A stretch of DNA of 64,000 nt from Thermocrinis ruber (GTDB lineage Bacteria > Aquificota > Aquificia > Aquificales > Aquificaceae), in contig NZ_CP007028.1 in assembly GCF_000512735.1 (NCBI RefSeq), positions 744,001-808,000 on the forward strand. The letters are read 5' to 3'. Below are positions 25,749 to 40,871 of the stretch, piece after piece (the stretch's first letter is position 1; every line of letters starts with the position of its first letter). A program made the translations under genes and the position numbers. The notes beneath the pieces are model-generated. The model did not search any database and was not told where the DNA came from. It saw nothing but the letters and a program-made list of their open reading frames with translations.

Positions 25749-26202
25749 ACCCCTGCACCGCATAGGCTCCAGCTTTATCCATAGGTTCCCCTGTTTTAAT
25801 GTATTCATCTATCTCCCCTTCGTCAATGTTTCTAAATTTAACCCAGGCGGTGTCGTGGAAAAGCACCCTTCCCTTGGGGGATATTATGGCTACCGCAGTG
25901 ATCACTTTGTGCCACTTGCCCGAAAGGCTCAAAAGCATAGCCTTTGCGTGTTCTTTGTCCCTTGGCTTTCCCAGAAGCTTTTTGCCCAACACTACCACCG
26001 TGTCTGCCCCCAAGACGGTGGCAAACTTGTACTCCTTCCAAACCTTAAGGGCTTTATCGTAGGCGTTCCTTCTGGCAACTATCAGCGGTTCTCCCTCGTT
26101 GCGTTCCTGTGCCAAAGATGGCACCACAAAGAAGTGGTAGCCAAGCATCTTGAGAATTTCCACCCTCCTTTTAGACTGGGAGGCAAGAATGAAAAACCTC
26201 AC
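25648..26202 (-). CDS. maf: Maf-family nucleoside triphosphate pyrophosphatase
   Basis: A 184-residue house-cleaning enzyme that hydrolyses dTTP/UTP (YhdE-like) or modified nucleotides to monophosphates. Signature motifs are LASQSKRRVEIL, VLGADTVVVLGKKLLGKP and GKWHKVITAVAII. The C-terminal part, GDFYTVMGLPVVK, is the usual substrate-loop region. It is preceded by the MFS gene with a 9-base gap. A small lipoprotein-like frame overlaps its 3' end. Confidence 0.92.
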   Translation of the reverse strand: MRFFILASQSKRRVEILKMLGYHFFVVPSLAQERNEGEPLIVARRNAYDKALKVWKEYKFATVLGADTVVVLGKKLLGKPRDKEHAKAMLLSLSGKWHKVITAVAIISPKGRVLFHDTAWVKFRNIDEGEIDEYIKTGEPMDKAGAYAVQGYGARFVEKIRGDFYTVMGLPVVKTDLFLRRLLD

Positions 26203-26211
26203 AGAAATATT

Positions 26212-27378
26212 TTACAGCCTTTTAAACCAAAGGTAAGCCCCAAAAAACCAAAGGAGGGAAAAGAGAAAGCCCAAGACAGTCATGTAAATGAGCCCATGCT
26301 TTAAAACAAAACCGCCCCAAAGCCCGCCCAAAAATGCACCCACAAACTGGGTGGTGTTAAAAAAGCCAAGGGAAAGTCCCCTTATATCCCTGTGGGTAAG
26401 CCGTGTTAGTAAAGAGGGAATAATGGGCTCCAAAAGATGAAAGCCCACCAAAAAGAAGAAAACTAAAAGGACCAAAGTAAAAAAGGAGTTTTTAAGAAAA
26501 GACAGCATAAACCCCAAGGCTATGAGCAAAACACCCAGCAAGAAAACCTCTCGGAACTTTTTCCTCTTTTCTGCATAAACTACGGAGGGCACCATAAGGG
26601 CCAAAGAGAGCAAAAGGGCTGGTAGGTAAACCTTCCAGTGCTGAACCTTTGGAAATTGATATTCATAAACTAACTGATAGGGCACCACCGTGAAAACCAC
26701 CACCAAAAAGGCATGCAGTAGGGCTATGGAAAGGTTCAAAAAGGCTTGGTTTTTATCCTTTAAAACAAGGGAAAAGTTCCTAAGGGTGGGCTCTATTTCC
26801 CTGTGATGGTTTTTGGGCTCTGGTATAAAAAGGGCAACATACAGGGTAGCCAAAAGGCTAAGGAAGGCTGTAAGGTAAAAGATAAAGGGCACTCCCAAGG
26901 TGCCCGCCACGATGGGGGCAAACACAATGCTGAGGGTAAAAACCAAGCTTATGGATGCACCTATGAAGGCAAAAGCTCTGGTTCGCACCTCCTCCCTTGT
27001 TAGGTCTGCAGAGAGGGCAGTCATGGCTGAGGATACTGCACCAAAGCCCTGAATGAACCTTGCCAACACCATAAACCAAATATTCTTTGCCATTCCACCC
27101 ATCAAACTGCCCAGTATGTAGGTTGCCATCCCAAAGATTATTACAGGCTTTCTCCCCAGCTTATCCGATAGATAACCAAAGGGGATCTGCAAAAAGGCTT
27201 GAGAAAAGCCATACACGCCTATGGCAAGCCCTATCAGAAGAGGAGTGGCACCGTCAAGGGTTTTCAAGTAGGGTGAAAGAACGGGCAGTAGCAAGAAGAG
27301 CCCTAACATCCGAACAGCCACAGCAAAGGATATGCCAAGGATAACTCTCTTCTCTTCTTTTGTTAGGCTTTTAAGCAT
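26212..27378 (-). CDS. Major facilitator superfamily transporter
   Basis: A 388-residue polytopic protein with about 12 predicted helices and the MFS loop 2-3 motif GYLSDKLGRKPVIIFG. It resembles drug or sugar-phosphate exporters of the YajR/EmrD type, but the substrate cannot be told. The ATG at 27378 is preceded on the minus strand by TAAAAT (27387-27392), 8 bases away. That promoter lies in one copy of a 28-bp direct repeat, whose other copy precedes hisZ. Confidence 0.88.
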   Translation of the reverse strand: MLKSLTKEEKRVILGISFAVAVRMLGLFLLLPVLSPYLKTLDGATPLLIGLAIGVYGFSQAFLQIPFGYLSDKLGRKPVIIFGMATYILGSLMGGMAKNIWFMVLARFIQGFGAVSSAMTALSADLTREEVRTRAFAFIGASISLVFTLSIVFAPIVAGTLGVPFIFYLTAFLSLLATLYVALFIPEPKNHHREIEPTLRNFSLVLKDKNQAFLNLSIALLHAFLVVVFTVVPYQLVYEYQFPKVQHWKVYLPALLLSLALMVPSVVYAEKRKKFREVFLLGVLLIALGFMLSFLKNSFFTLVLLVFFFLVGFHLLEPIIPSLLTRLTHRDIRGLSLGFFNTTQFVGAFLGGLWGGFVLKHGLIYMTVLGFLFSLLWFFGAYLWFKRL

Positions 27379-27827
27379 TCCTTATAATTTTAGCAAATAC
27401 CTCGTAAAGCGCCAACATAGTCCAACTCAGCGCCATAAAACTCAAGCTAAGCTTCTGTTTAATACTACTTCCCATACTTTTCCCAGTTATCCTTAGATAG
27501 TTCTGCTAAGACTTAAAAGAGCCTGTTTATGACTTTGGTGATGAGATTTTCTATGATTCCACCCAGCACGAAAGACTCAATCAGTATGGTTCTGTCTTTC
27601 TCTGTTAAAAATTGGTCCCTCTCCCTCTTTCTTCTCCTTTCGCCTTTGCGCAGACAGCGTTCATAAAAACTTTTCCTATCTTCCAACTCTTTTATAAGCC
27701 TTTCCACTTTTGCCCCTGCCATAGTTTTAATATTAAACCTTTTCTGTTAAGAAATGGTTAAGCAAAACCTTTTCCCAAGATTCTCACTCTCGCCTAACTT
27801 TAAGCATCCCTTATAATTTTAGCAGAT
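27371..27827. repeat. 28-bp direct repeats flanking a small gene
   Basis: Copies at 27371-27398 and 27800-27827 share 26 of 28 bases. Each starts TTAAGCAT and contains CCTTATAATTTTAGCA. The left copy contains the MFS start codon and its minus-strand promoter; the right copy contains the hisZ plus-strand TATAAT and start codon. Between them lie 401 bases with one small gene (27513-27722) and otherwise no recognised feature. This looks like a duplicated divergent promoter or an insertion event. Confidence 0.6.
27513..27722 (-). CDS. Hypothetical 69-residue protein
   Basis: A short, strongly basic and charged protein (KELEDRKSFYERCLRKGERRRKRERDQF) with a more hydrophobic C-terminal helix (IESFVLGGIIENLITKVINRLF). 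The family is not recognised. A minus-strand TAATAT box stands 7 bases before its ATG, the same near-leaderless design as neighbouring genes, which supports it being expressed. It sits between two 28-bp direct repeats and may be an acquired gene. The amphipathic tail could bind a membrane or a partner. Confidence 0.55.
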   Translation of the reverse strand: MAGAKVERLIKELEDRKSFYERCLRKGERRRKRERDQFLTEKDRTILIESFVLGGIIENLITKVINRLF

Positions 27828-28668
27828 GGCACGCCAAATTCCCGAGGGTGAAAGATTTTTTAACTTTGAGGATGCCCAAAAGCTGAAAAAATCCTTTCTC
27901 TTGGCATGCGAGCTCTTTGAGGACTATCAGTTTGTCCAGCTTCCCACCTTGGAGGTTTATTCGCCAGAAAGTTGGGGGCTTTCTCCCTTTTTGATTGGCA
28001 CACAAACAGATCGCAGTATACTCGCCCTAAGGTCCGACTGGACGCTGAGCCTTATGAGATTTTTAAACAGCCTGCGGGAGGTTCAACTGCCTTTGCGGGT
28101 CTTCTACTGGGGTCCGGTATTTTCTCCAAAGGAGATGGAAAGGTTTCAGATGGGCATAGAGCTCATAGGGGTGCCCTTTCCGGAAGGAGAGTATGAAGTA
28201 ATAAAAAGGCTGGTGGAGTACTTAAAAGCTATGGGTCTGGAGGAGCTTTCGGTGATCTTGGGGCACACTCAAATAGTTAAAGGACTGTGCAAAGACAAAT
28301 ATGCCAAAGAAAGGCTAAGGAAGAAGAACTTCTACGGACTAAAAGAAGAAGACCCATTATACCACCTTCTAAGGGCTTACGGTGGGGAGGAGGTCCTTGA
28401 GGAGTTTTCTGAGAGGTTTAAGGAATATTCTTCCCAATGCGAAGAGTTAAGGCATCTTGGAAGTCTTCTCAGAGAAGCAGGTGTAAAGGTGCTTTATGAC
28501 CTTTCGGAGATTAGGCTTCAAGAATATTACACGGGCATAGTTTTTGAAGTCTTCCATCCAGAGGTTGGCTATCCCATTGCGGGGGGTGGGCGGTACGATG
28601 AGTTGTTTCTCAGTTCCAAAGCGGTGGGTGGTGCGGTATATTTGGATCTTCTACTGGAAGTTTTATAA
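27826..28668 (+). CDS. hisZ: ATP phosphoribosyltransferase regulatory subunit (HisZ-like)
   Basis: A 280-residue paralogue of class II histidyl-tRNA synthetase lacking the anticodon-binding domain. It matches HisZ, which activates short-form HisG in histidine biosynthesis. Synthetase-like motifs are QTDRSILALRSDWTLSLMR (motif 2 region) and GYPIAGGGRYDEL (motif 3 region). It lacks full catalytic synthetase motifs and is short. TATAAT at 27812-27817 stands 8 bases before the ATG. It is 8 bases upstream of accA. hisG is not in the window. Confidence 0.85.
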   Translation: MARQIPEGERFFNFEDAQKLKKSFLLACELFEDYQFVQLPTLEVYSPESWGLSPFLIGTQTDRSILALRSDWTLSLMRFLNSLREVQLPLRVFYWGPVFSPKEMERFQMGIELIGVPFPEGEYEVIKRLVEYLKAMGLEELSVILGHTQIVKGLCKDKYAKERLRKKNFYGLKEEDPLYHLLRAYGGEEVLEEFSERFKEYSSQCEELRHLGSLLREAGVKVLYDLSEIRLQEYYTGIVFEVFHPEVGYPIAGGGRYDELFLSSKAVGGAVYLDLLLEVL

Positions 28669-28676
28669 TCTTTCTG

Positions 28677-29627
28677 ATGTTCTTGGACTTTGAAAAGGAA
28701 CTGGTGGAGCTTCACCAAAAGATAAGTCAGTTAAAAAGGCTCTATCAGCTGGGAGAGAAGGAAAAGGAAAAGGAGCTCAGAAGATTGCAGAGGGAGTTTA
28801 GGAAAAAGGCAAAGGAGATATACTCCAAGCTTGACCCTTGGGAAAGGGTGCAGTTGGCAAGGCATCCCCAAAGACCCCACACCATAGACTACATAGGACT
28901 GATCTTTAAGGACTTTATAGAACTTCACGGAGACAGGAGGTTTGGAGACGATAAGGCTATAGTTGCAGGCTTTGGTTATTTAGATGACTTGCCCATTGCC
29001 ATCATAGGCCACGAAAAGGGCAGAACTACCAAAGAAAAAATGGAGAGAAACTTTGGCATGCCGCACCCAGAAGGCTACCGAAAGGCAATAAGGGTGGCAA
29101 AGCTGGCAGAACACTACTGCCTGCCGGTGATTACCTTTGTGGATACGCCCGGGGCTTACCCAGGCATAGGGGCTGAGGAGAGGGGACAGTCTGAAGCAAT
29201 AGCAGAAAGTCTATACACCTTTGGATACCTGAAGGTGCCGGTGATCGCGGTGGTTATAGGAGAGGGTGGCTCTGGTGGTGCCTTGGCTCTGGGGGTAGCA
29301 AATGTGGTTCTAATGCTTCAAAACTCCATATACTCAGTTATATCTCCCGAGGGCTGTGCGGCTATCCTGTGGAAAGACCAATCAAAGGTAAAGGATGCGT
29401 CAAGGGCTCTAAAGCTGACTGCCAAAGACCTGCTGGAGCTAAAGGTCATAGACGCTATAGTTCCTGAGCCCCTTGGCTCCGCCCACTGGGATCCTGTCCG
29501 TACCGCAAGGGTTTTAAAACGATGCATAAAAAAACACCTTAAACCTCTGCTAACCATGAACTCTCAAGAGCTTGTAAATCAACGCATAAAGAAGTTTGAA
29601 AAGATGGGCTTTTTTATAGAAAGATGA
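28677..29627 (+). CDS. accA: Acetyl-CoA carboxylase carboxyltransferase subunit alpha
   Basis: A 316-residue crotonase-fold subunit that, with AccD, moves CO2 from biotin to acetyl-CoA to make malonyl-CoA. It has an N-terminal helical segment (FEKELVELHQKISQLKRLYQLG), the motifs HPQRPHTIDYI and ELHGDRRFGDD, and the core FVDTPGAYPGIGAEERGQSEAIA with the oxyanion glycines IGEGGSGGALALG. Length is close to E. coli AccA. The stop overlaps the GH57 gene start by 4 bases. Confidence 0.95.
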   Translation: MFLDFEKELVELHQKISQLKRLYQLGEKEKEKELRRLQREFRKKAKEIYSKLDPWERVQLARHPQRPHTIDYIGLIFKDFIELHGDRRFGDDKAIVAGFGYLDDLPIAIIGHEKGRTTKEKMERNFGMPHPEGYRKAIRVAKLAEHYCLPVITFVDTPGAYPGIGAEERGQSEAIAESLYTFGYLKVPVIAVVIGEGGSGGALALGVANVVLMLQNSIYSVISPEGCAAILWKDQSKVKDASRALKLTAKDLLELKVIDAIVPEPLGSAHWDPVRTARVLKRCIKKHLKPLLTMNSQELVNQRIKKFEKMGFFIER

Positions 29628-31660
29628 AAAATCTAATCATCCACGGACACTTTTACCAACCCTTTAGGGAAAATCCCTACTTGGAAGAGATCCCCTTGGA
29701 AGAGGGTGCCCATCCCTTTGAAGACTGGAACGAGAGAATATACAGAGAATGCTATTTACCCGTAGCCTATGCCCACTATAGAGAAGATGGCACAACCAAA
29801 GACATCATCAACGGCTACAAGCATCTCAGTTTTAACATGGGATGGACCTTAACCCATTGGTTGGAAAAAAAGCATCCCGAGCTTTTGGAAAAGGTAAAGG
29901 AAGGAAGAGAACACACCCTGGCAAGCACCTTTAACCACACCATCCTTCCACTGGACCCTTTGGAGGACAGAGAAGTTCAGATAGTTTGGGGTATAAGGGC
30001 TTACGAAAGGTTCTTTGGTAGAAAGCCTTTGGGTTTTTGGCTTCCTGAGTTGGCGGTGGATTATGAAACCTTAAGGCTTTTGAAAAAACACGGCATAGAG
30101 TTTGTAATCCTTGCACCCCATCAGGTCAAGGGCAACGCCAAATACCTTTGGGTGGAAGACTTGGCGGTTTTTGTCTATGATGGAGAACTTTCCCATGGTG
30201 TGTCCTTTGGAGAGCTTTTGGTGTCCGCGGAAAGACTGCATCAACTTATGAAAAGCAAGGAACCACCGGTGGTTATTGCCACCGACGGAGAGACCTTTGG
30301 GCATCACAAAAAGTTTGGCGAGCTTGCCCTTGCCTACCTCTTCAAAAAATATCCCGACGACTTTACCACCTTGGAGGATTACTACAGAGCCCGAAAGCCA
30401 AACCAAAGAGGAGAACTTGTGCCCTATACCTCTTGGAGCTGTGTGCATGGCATTGAAAGGTGGAGGTCCAACTGTGGCTGTTCGGCGGGAGGGCTTCCGG
30501 GCTGGCATCAAAAGTGGAGGGCACCTCTCAGGGAAGGCTTGGAGAACCTGCGGAGCATGGTAAAAGAAAAGGCTTATTCAATCCTTGAGAAATACCTAAG
30601 AGAACCAAAGCTTGCCCTCTTAGATTATGTAGATGTGATATTGGAGAACTATTCGCAGTCCGCAAAGGAGGACTTTCTAAGAAAACATGCCAAAAGGCGT
30701 CTGTCTGCAAAGGAAATCGTTGAAGTTTTCAAATCCCTTTCTGCCATCAAATACATGCACTTTGCCTTTTCCTCTGACGGCTGGTTTTTTGCGGACATAT
30801 CCGGCATAGAAACGGTTAAAAATCTTTTGTTTGCCAAAAGGGCAATAGACCTGTTGGAACTTGAAGATGGTGAAAAGGTGCTAAAGGAATACCTACAGGA
30901 GGCACCGAGCAATGTTTTAGCTTACGGAAATGGGCTTGGCGTTTGGGAAAAACTGGTTAAACCTCAGGTTTATGAGCCAAAAACCATAGCCAAAACCGCT
31001 GTATTTTTACATCTTTTGGAGGAAAAAACCCTTGGGCGCTGGGAATACGAAGTTCAAGAAAAAGAAGAGGGCTTTTCTGTGAAGCTAAAGGACCCAGAGA
31101 CGGAGGAAACTTTCTCCTTTGAAATTGAATGGGAGGAATTAAACCTTGAGGAAGTGCCGGATAGATTCTTGGGAAGAATACTGAAAAGCTGGATGGAGTC
31201 CTTTGAAGAGGGATACCTTAGCTTTTTATCCGATTACATGTACCTTTTGGAAGAGGTAGCTTACTATTCCAAATCCAAAAACTTTGAGTTTTTGGAGGAT
31301 GTGAAAGGCCACACGGAGCTCCTCCTGAAGTTAAAGTTAAAAGAACTCTTGGTAAAGGACAAAGATGTAAAGGCTATTAAGGAGCTTTTTAACAGAGCAC
31401 AACAGCTTGGCTTGGACCTAAAAGCACATCGTTTGGCTAAACATTTTGTAGAGCTTTGCATTATCAAGCTGGAAGAAGGAGAGGAAGAAGAACTTCTAGA
31501 GATTGTGGAGTTGATAAAAGACTACAACACTAAAGTGGGAAGGTTTGAGCTGATGATAGACCTGTGGGAGGTGCAAAACAGGGTTTGGGAAAGAAGACAT
31601 TCAATAAGGAACAAAAGAATCTTTGAACTGCTCAATCTTCAACCATACGCCACAGAATAA
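29624..31660 (+). CDS. Glycoside hydrolase family 57 protein with DUF3536 region
   Basis: A 678-residue GH57-type protein with the N-terminal catalytic barrel motifs (IHGHFYQPFRENP, FNHTILPL) and the WLPE motif region (GFWLPELAVDYE). A DUF3536-like C-terminal half follows, including HGIERWRSNCGCSAGG and GWHQKWRAPLR. GH57 enzymes of thermophiles act on alpha-glucans (amylopullulanase, branching enzyme, alpha-amylase). The precise activity of the DUF3536 subgroup is not known to me. No signal peptide is seen, so it probably works on cytoplasmic glycogen. It overlaps accA by 4 bases and the convergent rsmI by 29 bases. Confidence 0.86.
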   Translation: MKNLIIHGHFYQPFRENPYLEEIPLEEGAHPFEDWNERIYRECYLPVAYAHYREDGTTKDIINGYKHLSFNMGWTLTHWLEKKHPELLEKVKEGREHTLASTFNHTILPLDPLEDREVQIVWGIRAYERFFGRKPLGFWLPELAVDYETLRLLKKHGIEFVILAPHQVKGNAKYLWVEDLAVFVYDGELSHGVSFGELLVSAERLHQLMKSKEPPVVIATDGETFGHHKKFGELALAYLFKKYPDDFTTLEDYYRARKPNQRGELVPYTSWSCVHGIERWRSNCGCSAGGLPGWHQKWRAPLREGLENLRSMVKEKAYSILEKYLREPKLALLDYVDVILENYSQSAKEDFLRKHAKRRLSAKEIVEVFKSLSAIKYMHFAFSSDGWFFADISGIETVKNLLFAKRAIDLLELEDGEKVLKEYLQEAPSNVLAYGNGLGVWEKLVKPQVYEPKTIAKTAVFLHLLEEKTLGRWEYEVQEKEEGFSVKLKDPETEETFSFEIEWEELNLEEVPDRFLGRILKSWMESFEEGYLSFLSDYMYLLEEVAYYSKSKNFEFLEDVKGHTELLLKLKLKELLVKDKDVKAIKELFNRAQQLGLDLKAHRLAKHFVELCIIKLEEGEEEELLEIVELIKDYNTKVGRFELMIDLWEVQNRVWERRHSIRNKRIFELLNLQPYATE

Positions 31661-32309
31661 CGATCTCTCCCTTTATCTCTCCTCTTTTATTCAGCTCCTC
31701 CAAAACTTCTACCGCCCTACCCCTTATGTACTCTTCATGCAATTTGGTTAGCTCCCTCGCTATGCACACGGTGGTGTTTTCTCCGTACACTTCTTTTATG
31801 GCTTCCAAGGACTTTAGCACTCTGTTGGGAGATTCAAAGGCTATTATAGTGCTGTCTTTGTATGCCTTTAGTTCCTCCAAGAAGTTATTCAAGCCCTTCT
31901 TTGGCAAAAAGCCCACAAAGGTAAAGCGGTCTGTGGGTAATCCGGAGCCTACTAAGGCGGTTAAAACCGCACTGGGACCCGGGATCACTTCTACCGGTAT
32001 ACCCTTTTCAATGCACGCCCTTATGAGCTTGTATCCTGGGTCCGAGATAGAAGGCATTCCCGCATCCGTCACTAAGGCAACATCTTCCTTCTCAAGGAGT
32101 TTGATGATCTTTGGCACCTGCACGCTTTCCTTCGGTTCATAATAAGAGAGGAGCTTTTTACCCTCTATCTTGTAGTGATTGAGAAGAATAGAGGTTCTGC
32201 GAGTGTCCTCGCAGGCTATAAAATTGACAGATTGAAGGACCTCTATAGCCCTAAAGGTTATATCCTTGAGGTTACCTATAGGTGTTCCTACCACATAAAG
32301 CTTTCCCAT
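31632..32309 (-). CDS. rsmI: 16S rRNA (cytidine(1402)-2'-O)-methyltransferase RsmI
   Basis: A 225-residue tetrapyrrole-methylase-fold enzyme that adds the ribose methyl of C1402 in the ribosomal decoding centre. Motifs are YVVGTPIGNLKDITFRA, FIACEDTRRTSILLNHY, VTDAGMPSISDPGY and VIPGPSAVLTALVGSGLPTDRF, all diagnostic for RsmI. It overlaps the GH57 gene end and follows the stress protein gene by 1 base. Confidence 0.95.
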   Translation of the reverse strand: MGKLYVVGTPIGNLKDITFRAIEVLQSVNFIACEDTRRTSILLNHYKIEGKKLLSYYEPKESVQVPKIIKLLEKEDVALVTDAGMPSISDPGYKLIRACIEKGIPVEVIPGPSAVLTALVGSGLPTDRFTFVGFLPKKGLNNFLEELKAYKDSTIIAFESPNRVLKSLEAIKEVYGENTTVCIARELTKLHEEYIRGRAVEVLEELNKRGEIKGEIVILWRMVED

Positions 32310-32310
32310 C

Positions 32311-38682
<6,372 letters not shown>

Positions 38683-38683
<1 letters not shown>

Positions 38684-39288
38684 TGTTAGCCATGTATGAC
38701 GTGATCATTGTAGGTGGAGGAGCGAGTGGTTTAGCCTGTGCCCTCACCTTAGCTTCTTCAAGAGGAAGGAATTGGGACTGGGCAGAAGGTAGAACTTATC
38801 TGGTATTTGACACGGGCAAATCGGACCTACGCAAGGCATATCTGAAGAATGTACCGGGCGTCCAACCCATAGCTGGCACTCAGCTTCTGGAGGTTATAAG
38901 GGAACAGATAGAGGACTGGGGCGGTGTGGAGTTCTCCGAGGAAAAAGTAGTTGAGATAAAAAAAGAGGGAGAAATTTACAAGGTATATACAGAAACAGGT
39001 AAAGAGTACAGTGCCAAGTATGTGGTTTTGGCTGGAGGCTTTAAGGAATTTTCCATAAAGGGCTTGGAGCTTGAAGTGGGGGAAAATCCCAAATCTCCAA
39101 AACCGGGAAGGGTTATGATAAAGCACAAAGATTTTGAGGCGATGCCAAACCTCTTTGTGGTGGGCACATTGGCAGGCCTTAGTTCCCACTTTACCTCCTG
39201 CGCGGGTTCCGGTGTAGAGGTTGCCATAGAAATCCTGTCTCGTATGGCGGGCAAAAGGATCGTGATCCACGACGTGCCACAGGATTGA
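38683..39288 (+). CDS. Short FAD-dependent pyridine-nucleotide-disulfide-reductase-like protein
   Basis: A 201-residue protein with a single FAD-binding domain like that of thioredoxin reductase: YDVIIVGGGASGLACALTLA, then YVVLAGGF, and MPNLFVVGTLAG. It lacks the inserted NADPH domain and the CxxC redox pair, so it is about 60 percent of a usual TrxR. It may need a partner reductase or have a structural or sensory role. ATG 38683 or 38692 are both possible starts; the first overlaps the clpB stop. It overlaps the next gene by 4 bases. Confidence 0.75.
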
Positions 39289-40094
39289 AAAGATTACTTC
39301 CTCTTCTTTTAACTTTAATCTTCCTTTCCCTCCTTTTTTACTTTCTTCCACCCAAGGAAATTCTCTCCCTCCTTGCGGAGGTTTCCTTAAAGGACTTCCT
39401 TTGGGCAAGCCTTTTTTATGGGCTGAGCCATCTTAGCAGAAGCCTGAGGTGGAAGATCCTTCTTAAGGAGCTTTCTTTCTTCCAGTGCTTTTTAATAAAC
39501 AGCGCAAATGTATTTTTGAACAACCTATTACCTGCAAGAACTGGAGAGTTAAGCTGGTTTTACTACTCAAAACGTTTAGGTGTGAGTCTTCAAAAATCTG
39601 TGGGGATTTTTCTGTGGGGTAGGATTTTAGACCTTATTGCCCTCTTTGTGCTTTTAACCTTTTTTTATGCCCTTCATAGAGGAGATTTTAGATTTTACAT
39701 ATTATCCCTTTTTTTATTTTTTATCTCTCTTTTTATTCACATTCCAGTATCTAAGTTCAAAAACTTTAAGGGTAACCTTTTAACATCCACCTTTGCATCT
39801 TCCCTTTCTGTGATTTCAAGTCTTCTGAAGTTTTTGAGCTTAATTTTGCTTCTTGGCTTGGTTCCCTCAGTGGAACTCTTTCTAGGTTTTTTGGGAGGAG
39901 AGCTAAGTTCAGTTTTGCCCATTCACAGCTTTGGAGGTCTTGGCACCTACGAGCTGAGCTTTTCTTTACCTCAAAAGTTCTTTGGAGAATCCTTAAAGGA
40001 GGGTATGAAGGTAGCCTTTGTCTTTCACAGCTTTTTACTCCTCTCCTCCGCCCTCTATGGGCTTATAGCCCTGTATTTTTTACACAGAAGATAG
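39285..40094 (+). CDS. Lysylphosphatidylglycerol synthase TM region/UPF0104-like membrane protein
   Basis: A 269-residue polytopic membrane protein with about seven helices starting at residue 3 (LLPLLLTLIFLSLLFYFL). Features of the AglD/MprF flippase-like family include SLRWKILLKELSF, SANVFLNNLLPARTGELSW and HSFGGLGTYELSF. Such proteins are tied to lipid or glycolipid translocation. No soluble synthase domain is attached. The start is TTG 39285, overlapping the previous gene by 4 bases. Function is inferred from the family only. Confidence 0.75.
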   Translation: MKRLLPLLLTLIFLSLLFYFLPPKEILSLLAEVSLKDFLWASLFYGLSHLSRSLRWKILLKELSFFQCFLINSANVFLNNLLPARTGELSWFYYSKRLGVSLQKSVGIFLWGRILDLIALFVLLTFFYALHRGDFRFYILSLFLFFISLFIHIPVSKFKNFKGNLLTSTFASSLSVISSLLKFLSLILLLGLVPSVELFLGFLGGELSSVLPIHSFGGLGTYELSFSLPQKFFGESLKEGMKVAFVFHSFLLLSSALYGLIALYFLHRR

Positions 40095-40103
40095 CCCTAA
40101 ACC

Positions 40104-40307
40104 TTACTCACACTCCTTTAATCCCAGCTTTCTGTAAAGGACCATAACAGGGCACCAGTTGGTAAAGGCAGACTGTATTTGATTTAAGGACATAAACAGC
40201 AAAAAGAACTTCCAAAACCAATGAACATTGGAGGGAAGTATACCAATTAGAAGCACCAGAAGTAGAAACACGCCAGATGTAAGTCTAAGAGCTCTATCCA
40301 TAGTCAT
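40104..40307 (-). CDS. DUF2892-type small membrane protein
   Basis: A 67-residue protein with two hydrophobic segments (VFLLLVLLIGILPS and FWKFFLLFMSLNQIQSAFTN). It ends NWCPVMVLYRKLGLKECE, typical of the DUF2892 YgaP-like membrane family with its conserved CP motif. The ATG at 40307 has AGGAGG 7 bases upstream. The minus-strand promoter shows TTGCAC and TATAAT about 16 bases apart. Proteins of this family occur with rhodaneses; no rhodanese domain is present here. Confidence 0.8.
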   Translation of the reverse strand: MTMDRALRLTSGVFLLLVLLIGILPSNVHWFWKFFLLFMSLNQIQSAFTNWCPVMVLYRKLGLKECE

Positions 40308-40401
40308 AGCAGAACCTCCTTAATAAGAATATTCAAATATAATTATATGCTTAACAGACGAAAGTGCAAGTTTTTTACTATAATTAAGAGAGGGGTAGAA
40401 A

Positions 40402-40848
40402 ATGGGGTTTTTAAAGAGCCTTTTTGAACATATCAAGGAGATTTTTCTCGGCAAGAAAGAGGAGGGCAAAAAGTTTTTGGGGTATTTCAGGCAAGAGCGG
40501 TTAAAGTTTTTGGAGGAGTTCATAGGCATGGACCTTGGTGCTTACAAAAGAAATACAAGACCCTTTATAGGCTACACGTCGGGCAATTGGCTTTTTGTGT
40601 TATTTTTAACTTCCCAAAAGAAGGGAAGGGCCTATAGAGTGGATATTAGCCTGTGTAAGAAAAGAGGCTGTCCAAGATACAGGTTTGCACCGGAGTCTTA
40701 TCTCTTCTACGACTCAAAACGTCAGGGCTTTTACTTTTACAAATTGCCCAAAAACCTTGTAAAAGATTACGTATTTTGTGGTTATTGTGAGGGTCTAGAA
40801 CACCTTGACAAGTTGAGAATAAAGGAAGTTATTGGTGAAAAAATTTAA
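40402..40848 (+). CDS. Unrecognised four-cysteine protein, paralogue A
   Basis: A 148-residue protein not recognised as a known family. It is a tandem paralogue of the next gene. The shared core is GKKFLG, DLGxxKRxxRPFxGY, a hydrophobic strand WLFVxFLT, and a block GFYxYxLPKxLxKDY ending FCGxCxxLEHxDKL. Cysteines 85 and 90 (LCKKRGC) and 126 and 129 (FCGYC) make a plausible zinc site. A TATAAT box (40379-40384) and a GAGAGGGG ribosome site precede the ATG. It opens the CRISPR-linked block. Its function is unknown. Confidence 0.75.
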   Translation: MGFLKSLFEHIKEIFLGKKEEGKKFLGYFRQERLKFLEEFIGMDLGAYKRNTRPFIGYTSGNWLFVLFLTSQKKGRAYRVDISLCKKRGCPRYRFAPESYLFYDSKRQGFYFYKLPKNLVKDYVFCGYCEGLEHLDKLRIKEVIGEKI

Positions 40849-40871
40849 AAGTCCACGCTATAATTTAAGCA

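Noticed and set aside
27399-27512. Insertion sequence or transposase remnant between hisZ and the MFS gene
   Set aside because: Only 28-bp direct repeats are present; no inverted repeats or transposase residues were found.
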